Below are positions 14,310 through 17,649 of a stretch of DNA of 17,649 bases, one piece after another (within the stretch, counting starts at the first letter, position 1; each line of letters opens with the position of its first letter). The position numbers and the translations under genes were made by a program. The notes below the pieces were generated by a model, which worked only from the letters and a program-made list of their open reading frames with translations, searched no databases and was not told the origin of the DNA. This stretch comes from a bacterium (GTDB lineage: Bacteria > Verrucomicrobiota > Verrucomicrobiae > Opitutales > Opitutaceae), in NCBI GenBank assembly GCA_021780625.1, contig JAJXYI010000150.1:1-17649 (forward strand), in the 5' to 3' direction.

Positions 14310-16622
14310 TCAGCGGCGTTCCTTCACCGGACCGACCTTCACGGAGTAGTCGAAGATCGCGAGGTTGAGGAAGGAATCGATCTTGGCGTAGACCTCGCTG
14401 CGGGCTTGCGGGAGGCCGCGCATGTAATCCATCGAGAGATCGTCGAATTCCACGCCGCCGCCTGCGCGGCGCACGGCGCTGGCGAAGGATTTGGCGGCCA
14501 GGTAATCGAAGGTGCGCGGGGCGCCGTCGGGGCCCGGGTAGTGGAGCAGCATGATGGGCTGCTTGATCTGGTCCGGGTGCTTGACGAGCGGGGCGGCATC
14601 GAAGCGCGCCTTGTCGCCGAGCGCCTGCCGGGTGAGCGACGGACCCACGTCGTTGTCGGTCCAGCGCTGGGTGGTGAGCCAGTTGCCGAGGTCGACGGGC
14701 GCGTTGATCGCGATCGCGCAGCGGAAGCGGTTGGGGTGCATCTGGAGGGCGCGCAGCGCGATGAATCCTCCCTGGGTCTCGCCCATCACGGCCACGCGTT
14801 TTGCGTCCACGCGGTAATTGCCCTCGATGTAGTCGAGTGTCGCCATCAGGTCGGCGACCTGGGTGAGGTCGTAGCCCGGGGCGAGCGCGGCGCGTTCACG
14901 CAGGCCGAAGCCCCAGGCGCCGCGGCCGTTGTATTCGACGACCATGAAGCCCATCTCGGCGAGCGCCTGGGCGCGGCTCTGGAAATCCGGGCTGACGCGG
15001 TCCCAGGGCATCGAGGGGCAGAGCACGATCACCGGCATGGGCGTCACGCGGGGGTGGTTGGGGACCACCATGATCCCCTGAATTGGGGTGCCGTTCTTTT
15101 CGTCGAAGGAGAACGGATACGTCTTGCTCGTCTGACCGTCGTCGATCGAAGGGGCGCGGCGGACGAACTGGAAGAGCGTGCCGGTGAAGCGGTTGAACAC
15201 GTAGTAGGCGCCCGCGTCGCCGGGGGCGTCGGCCAGCACGAGAAAGCGTCGCGCGGCGCTGTCCCACTCGAGGATGCGAATGCTGTGGTTGGGGAGGGCC
15301 GTCTCGATCTGCTGCTGGACGTCCTGGAAGGTCTGGTTCAGCCAGAGCGTCTGGGCGAACTTGCCTGCGTAGCGCACGCCGACCACCTGGCCGTTGAAAC
15401 GGTCCACGACGAGCTGGTCGCGACTGCCAAACGTCTGGACGGGCGGCGCGAGGTCGTAGGTCGGGTCTTCGAAGGCGACCTTGGTGCGGTGGCCGGAGCG
15501 GAGGTCGAGGGAGTAAACGCCGTAGGTGTCGCGGCCAATGTTGGAGGCGAAGTACAGGTCGTTCGGATTGGCGCCGAAGCCGAGGGGGATCTCGCGTTGG
15601 CCGAAGTAGTTCGCGGGTGAAATGGAGAAGGCGCCGCCGGCTCCGACGAGCCGATCGAGAGGTTGCGGCCTGCTTGCCCCGGTTGGTCCCGTGTATTCGT
15701 AGGCGTGGGGGAAGGCAGTGAGCAGGGTGGAAGGGAGCAGCACCCTGACGTGGCCGGAGAGGTCGGTGAGGCCGGCCATGTTGGGCGGGACGATGTCGCC
15801 GGAGAGGTCGTGCATCTTGCCGGTGACCGTATTGAGGAGCACGAAGCTGACGCGCTGGGAGCCGTCGTCGCGGGAGTTGCCGAAGGTCTCGAGCAGGACG
15901 TCGCCGGGCTTGCCTGGGGCTAGGTCGTAGACGCGCAGGTTTTGGGCGAGGACCGTGGTGATCGGGCCTGCCTGCGGGGCGAGTGTGGGGAAGGTGGCGG
16001 GCTCGGAGGGGTCGGGCGTCGTGGCGCCGTAGGTCGGGTCCACGTTGGACGTGCTGCCGGCCTCGGGGACGGGCTGATCGGGTGTCCAGACGGCGGGCGG
16101 CTGGTCCTCCGGGGGCGGTCCGAAGGTCGATTCGTTGGGGATCTGTTCGAGCACGTCGCGCGGGGTGGCGATGAGGCCGGCATTGCGGCCGTCGGCGTCG
16201 AGGGCGAAGACTGCGCCGACGTAGTTGGTCCAGCTGCCGCCCGAGCCCACGGCGAAGACGCCGTTGGTGTCGACCACGAGGCGGCTGGGGGTGGTCCAGC
16301 GCATCCAGCGGATCTGGGCGGGGGTTTTCTCGTCCTGGTTGGCGACCTGGCTGGGGGTGGAGGTTTCGTCGGTCGCGACGGTGGCGAGCGCGGTCGCCTT
16401 GTCCGGGTGGTCGACGTTGAGGACGACGACCTTCAGCTTGTCGCCATCGCGCAGCGAGTAGGCGAGGTATTGACCATCCGGTGACAGGGCGGCCTGGTCG
16501 GTGCGGAAGGGCTGGAAATAGGGGAGGAAGGTGGCGGCGTCGGGGGCTGACGGAGGGGCGGCCGTGGCGCGGAGGACGCCGAGGGCCCCGAGGAGGAGGG
16601 CTGCGAGTGCGAGGTGTTTCAT
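14310..16622 (-). CDS. S9 (prolyl oligopeptidase-like) family protein, exported, predicted inactive as a classical serine hydrolase
   Basis: The protein has 770 residues: a signal peptide (cleavage near ATA|A, residue 22), a beta-propeller-like region (about 40-500) with a Pro-rich insertion (roughly 170-230), and a C-terminal alpha/beta-hydrolase domain (about 510-770). The C-terminal fold is clear: NGRGAWGFG, LMATLDYIEGNYRVDAKRVAV and the elbow GETQGG. The nucleophile position is Thr616 (codon ACC) where S9 enzymes have Ser (GxSxGG). The acid Asp699 is kept. The histidine position is Tyr733 (SMDYMRG, against GEGHGF in relatives). The upstream HGGP motif reads CPSMP. The 83- and 34-residue spacings fit the S9 triad, so the positional match is good. 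It may be a pseudoenzyme or a binding protein. The gene follows GH78 by 13 bp and precedes the esterase by 26 bp. Confidence 0.88.
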   Translation of the reverse strand: MKHLALAALLLGALGVLRATAAPPSAPDAATFLPYFQPFRTDQAALSPDGQYLAYSLRDGDKLKVVVLNVDHPDKATALATVATDETSTPSQVANQDEKTPAQIRWMRWTTPSRLVVDTNGVFAVGSGGSWTNYVGAVFALDADGRNAGLIATPRDVLEQIPNESTFGPPPEDQPPAVWTPDQPVPEAGSTSNVDPTYGATTPDPSEPATFPTLAPQAGPITTVLAQNLRVYDLAPGKPGDVLLETFGNSRDDGSQRVSFVLLNTVTGKMHDLSGDIVPPNMAGLTDLSGHVRVLLPSTLLTAFPHAYEYTGPTGASRPQPLDRLVGAGGAFSISPANYFGQREIPLGFGANPNDLYFASNIGRDTYGVYSLDLRSGHRTKVAFEDPTYDLAPPVQTFGSRDQLVVDRFNGQVVGVRYAGKFAQTLWLNQTFQDVQQQIETALPNHSIRILEWDSAARRFLVLADAPGDAGAYYVFNRFTGTLFQFVRRAPSIDDGQTSKTYPFSFDEKNGTPIQGIMVVPNHPRVTPMPVIVLCPSMPWDRVSPDFQSRAQALAEMGFMVVEYNGRGAWGFGLRERAALAPGYDLTQVADLMATLDYIEGNYRVDAKRVAVMGETQGGFIALRALQMHPNRFRCAIAINAPVDLGNWLTTQRWTDNDVGPSLTRQALGDKARFDAAPLVKHPDQIKQPIMLLHYPGPDGAPRTFDYLAAKSFASAVRRAGGGVEFDDLSMDYMRGLPQARSEVYAKIDSFLNLAIFDYSVKVGPVKERR

Positions 16623-16635
16623 CGTGCTGGTGTGG

Positions 16636-17649
16636 CTAGCTGGGAAGCGTGGGCGGGCTGAAGGTGCTTCGGACGGTGCGGCTGCCGGCCTCCGCCTCGA
16701 AGACGGCGAAGTCGCCGTCGCGGCGGAGTTCGCCCGGGACGTCGCCCTCGACCGAAGTGCCCGGGGCGCTGGGGATCCAGACGTGCGCCGAACAGTTGGC
16801 CGGCACGACGAATTCCCAGGTGAAGCGGTTGGCCTCGATCCGCCAGGAGGAGCGCACCTCGCCGTGCAACGTGCGGTAGGTGGCGGTGGCGTGCGTGAGC
16901 CCAGCGCAGACGAAGGGCCTGAGGATCAGGCGGCGGAACCCCGGCTCGGCGGGGTCGAGTTCGATGCCCGCGACGTGGCGGAACAGCCACTCGCCGACGG
17001 AGCCCAGCGAGTAGTGGTTGAAGGAATTCATGTGCGGGTTGAAGAACCCGTCCTCGCGCGTCCAGCCGTTCCAGCGCTCCCAGATGGTGGTGGCGCCGTG
17101 GCGCACCGGGTAGAGCCAGGATGGATACGATTCCTGGAGGAGCAGCCGGTAGGCGACGTCCGCGCGTCCGCCCAGGGTGAGCTGGGGGTTGAGGTGGCTG
17201 ATGCCGATGAATCCGGTGCTCAGGTGCCAGTCCAGCGAGCGGATGTCGTCGACCAGCCGCGCGACTGCGGCGGCGCGGACCGCGTGGGGAAGGAGGTCGA
17301 AGGCGAGGGCGAGCAGGTAGGCGGTCTGCGTGTGGACCTCGAGCCGTCCGTCCTCGCGCAGCCAGGCGCGCTGGAAGGCGTCGCGGACGTGTTCGAACAT
17401 CGCCTGGAAGCGGTCGGCGTCGGCCCCGCGGCCCAGGGCGCGGGCGATGCGGCAGAGCTTGGCCGCGTCGTCGGCCCAGTAGGCGGTCGCGAGCAGGTTC
17501 TTCATCGGCGAGTGCGTGCCGAAGGAGGTGTCGCTTGGGATGCAGAGCCAGTCGCCGTAGTTCTTGGAGAGGGCGTTCACCCGGAGGCCGTCGGGATTGT
17601 TGGCGGCGATCCAGTCGACCCAACGCACCATCGCGTCGTAGTGGCGCTC
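16636..17649 (-). CDS. GH78 family alpha-L-rhamnosidase, C-terminal part (5' end cut by window edge)
   Basis: An open frame enters at the right edge (ERHYDAMVRWVDWI) and ends at the TAG at 16636-16638, giving 337 residues. It covers the end of the (alpha/alpha)6 barrel and the C-terminal beta-sandwich. The family signatures are DWLCIPSDTSFGTHSPM, HTQTAYLLALAFDLLP, LDWHLSTGFIGI, ATTIWERWNGW and HMNSFNHYSLGSVGEWLFRH. The Glu of the TIWERW motif is the presumed general base; the acid residue lies partly outside the visible region. The enzyme removes alpha-L-rhamnose from pectic oligosaccharides or glycosides. The signal peptide cannot be assessed because the N-terminus is missing. The first in-frame ATG in the window (17631) is internal. 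The stop is 13 bp from the S9-like start codon, so the two are very likely co-transcribed. Confidence 0.93.
   Translation of the reverse strand, partial: ERHYDAMVRWVDWIAANNPDGLRVNALSKNYGDWLCIPSDTSFGTHSPMKNLLATAYWADDAAKLCRIARALGRGADADRFQAMFEHVRDAFQRAWLREDGRLEVHTQTAYLLALAFDLLPHAVRAAAVARLVDDIRSLDWHLSTGFIGISHLNPQLTLGGRADVAYRLLLQESYPSWLYPVRHGATTIWERWNGWTREDGFFNPHMNSFNHYSLGSVGEWLFRHVAGIELDPAEPGFRRLILRPFVCAGLTHATATYRTLHGEVRSSWRIEANRFTWEFVVPANCSAHVWIPSAPGTSVEGDVPGELRRDGDFAVFEAEAGSRTVRSTFSPPTLPS

Noticed and set aside
14091..15620. Plus-strand open frame of 509 codons
   Set aside because: It is antisense to the S9-like and esterase genes and has no domain.

Overview
The window is high-GC DNA in which every supported gene lies on the minus strand, so the locus reads from right to left. 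The organism is most likely a member of Verrucomicrobia, probably Opitutaceae. This rests on the TonB-dependent receptor N-terminus (a long basic leader, a carboxypeptidase-regulatory-like domain and an LDPYTV TonB-box-like motif), the absence of a SusD partner, start codons without Shine-Dalgarno sequences, and the gene content. It is an inference, because no marker gene is present.

The region is a pectin (probably rhamnogalacturonan) utilisation locus. In transcription order it holds: a GH78 alpha-L-rhamnosidase cut by the right edge (16636-17649); an exported S9-like alpha/beta-hydrolase with replaced catalytic residues (14310-16622); an exported alpha/beta-hydrolase or esterase (13105-14283); a Gfo/Idh/MocA oxidoreductase (11774-12871); an exported five-bladed beta-propeller glycosidase-like protein (10437 to about 11579, start unclear); a GPH-type sugar:cation symporter (8790-10154); a GH106 alpha-L-rhamnosidase (5498-8623); a TonB-dependent outer-membrane receptor (1903-5328), followed by a clear rho-independent terminator; a DUF3826 protein (920-1597); and a PL1-type pectate lyase cut by the left edge (1-892). 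The first three genes are packed 13-26 bp apart. The last two are 27 bp apart.

Together they suggest this route: the lyase and two rhamnosidases cut backbone and side chains, the esterase removes acyl groups, the receptor imports oligosaccharides across the outer membrane, the symporter takes the products into the cytoplasm, and the oxidoreductase modifies a sugar.

The most unusual content is between the genes. Five gaps (about 1610-1799, 8607-8770, 10164-10425, 11581-11750 and 12889-13088) carry versions of one modular palindromic repeat. An end motif GAACCACAGAGACAC leads into a long tandem array of 7-bp units (consensus GTCRGAR on the plus strand), then a spacer, then in two copies a short inverted array of five units; some copies end in an inverted end motif. 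All copies with an array have the same polarity relative to the genes. In at least two cases the element runs into the 5' end of the next gene. I know of no published name for it.
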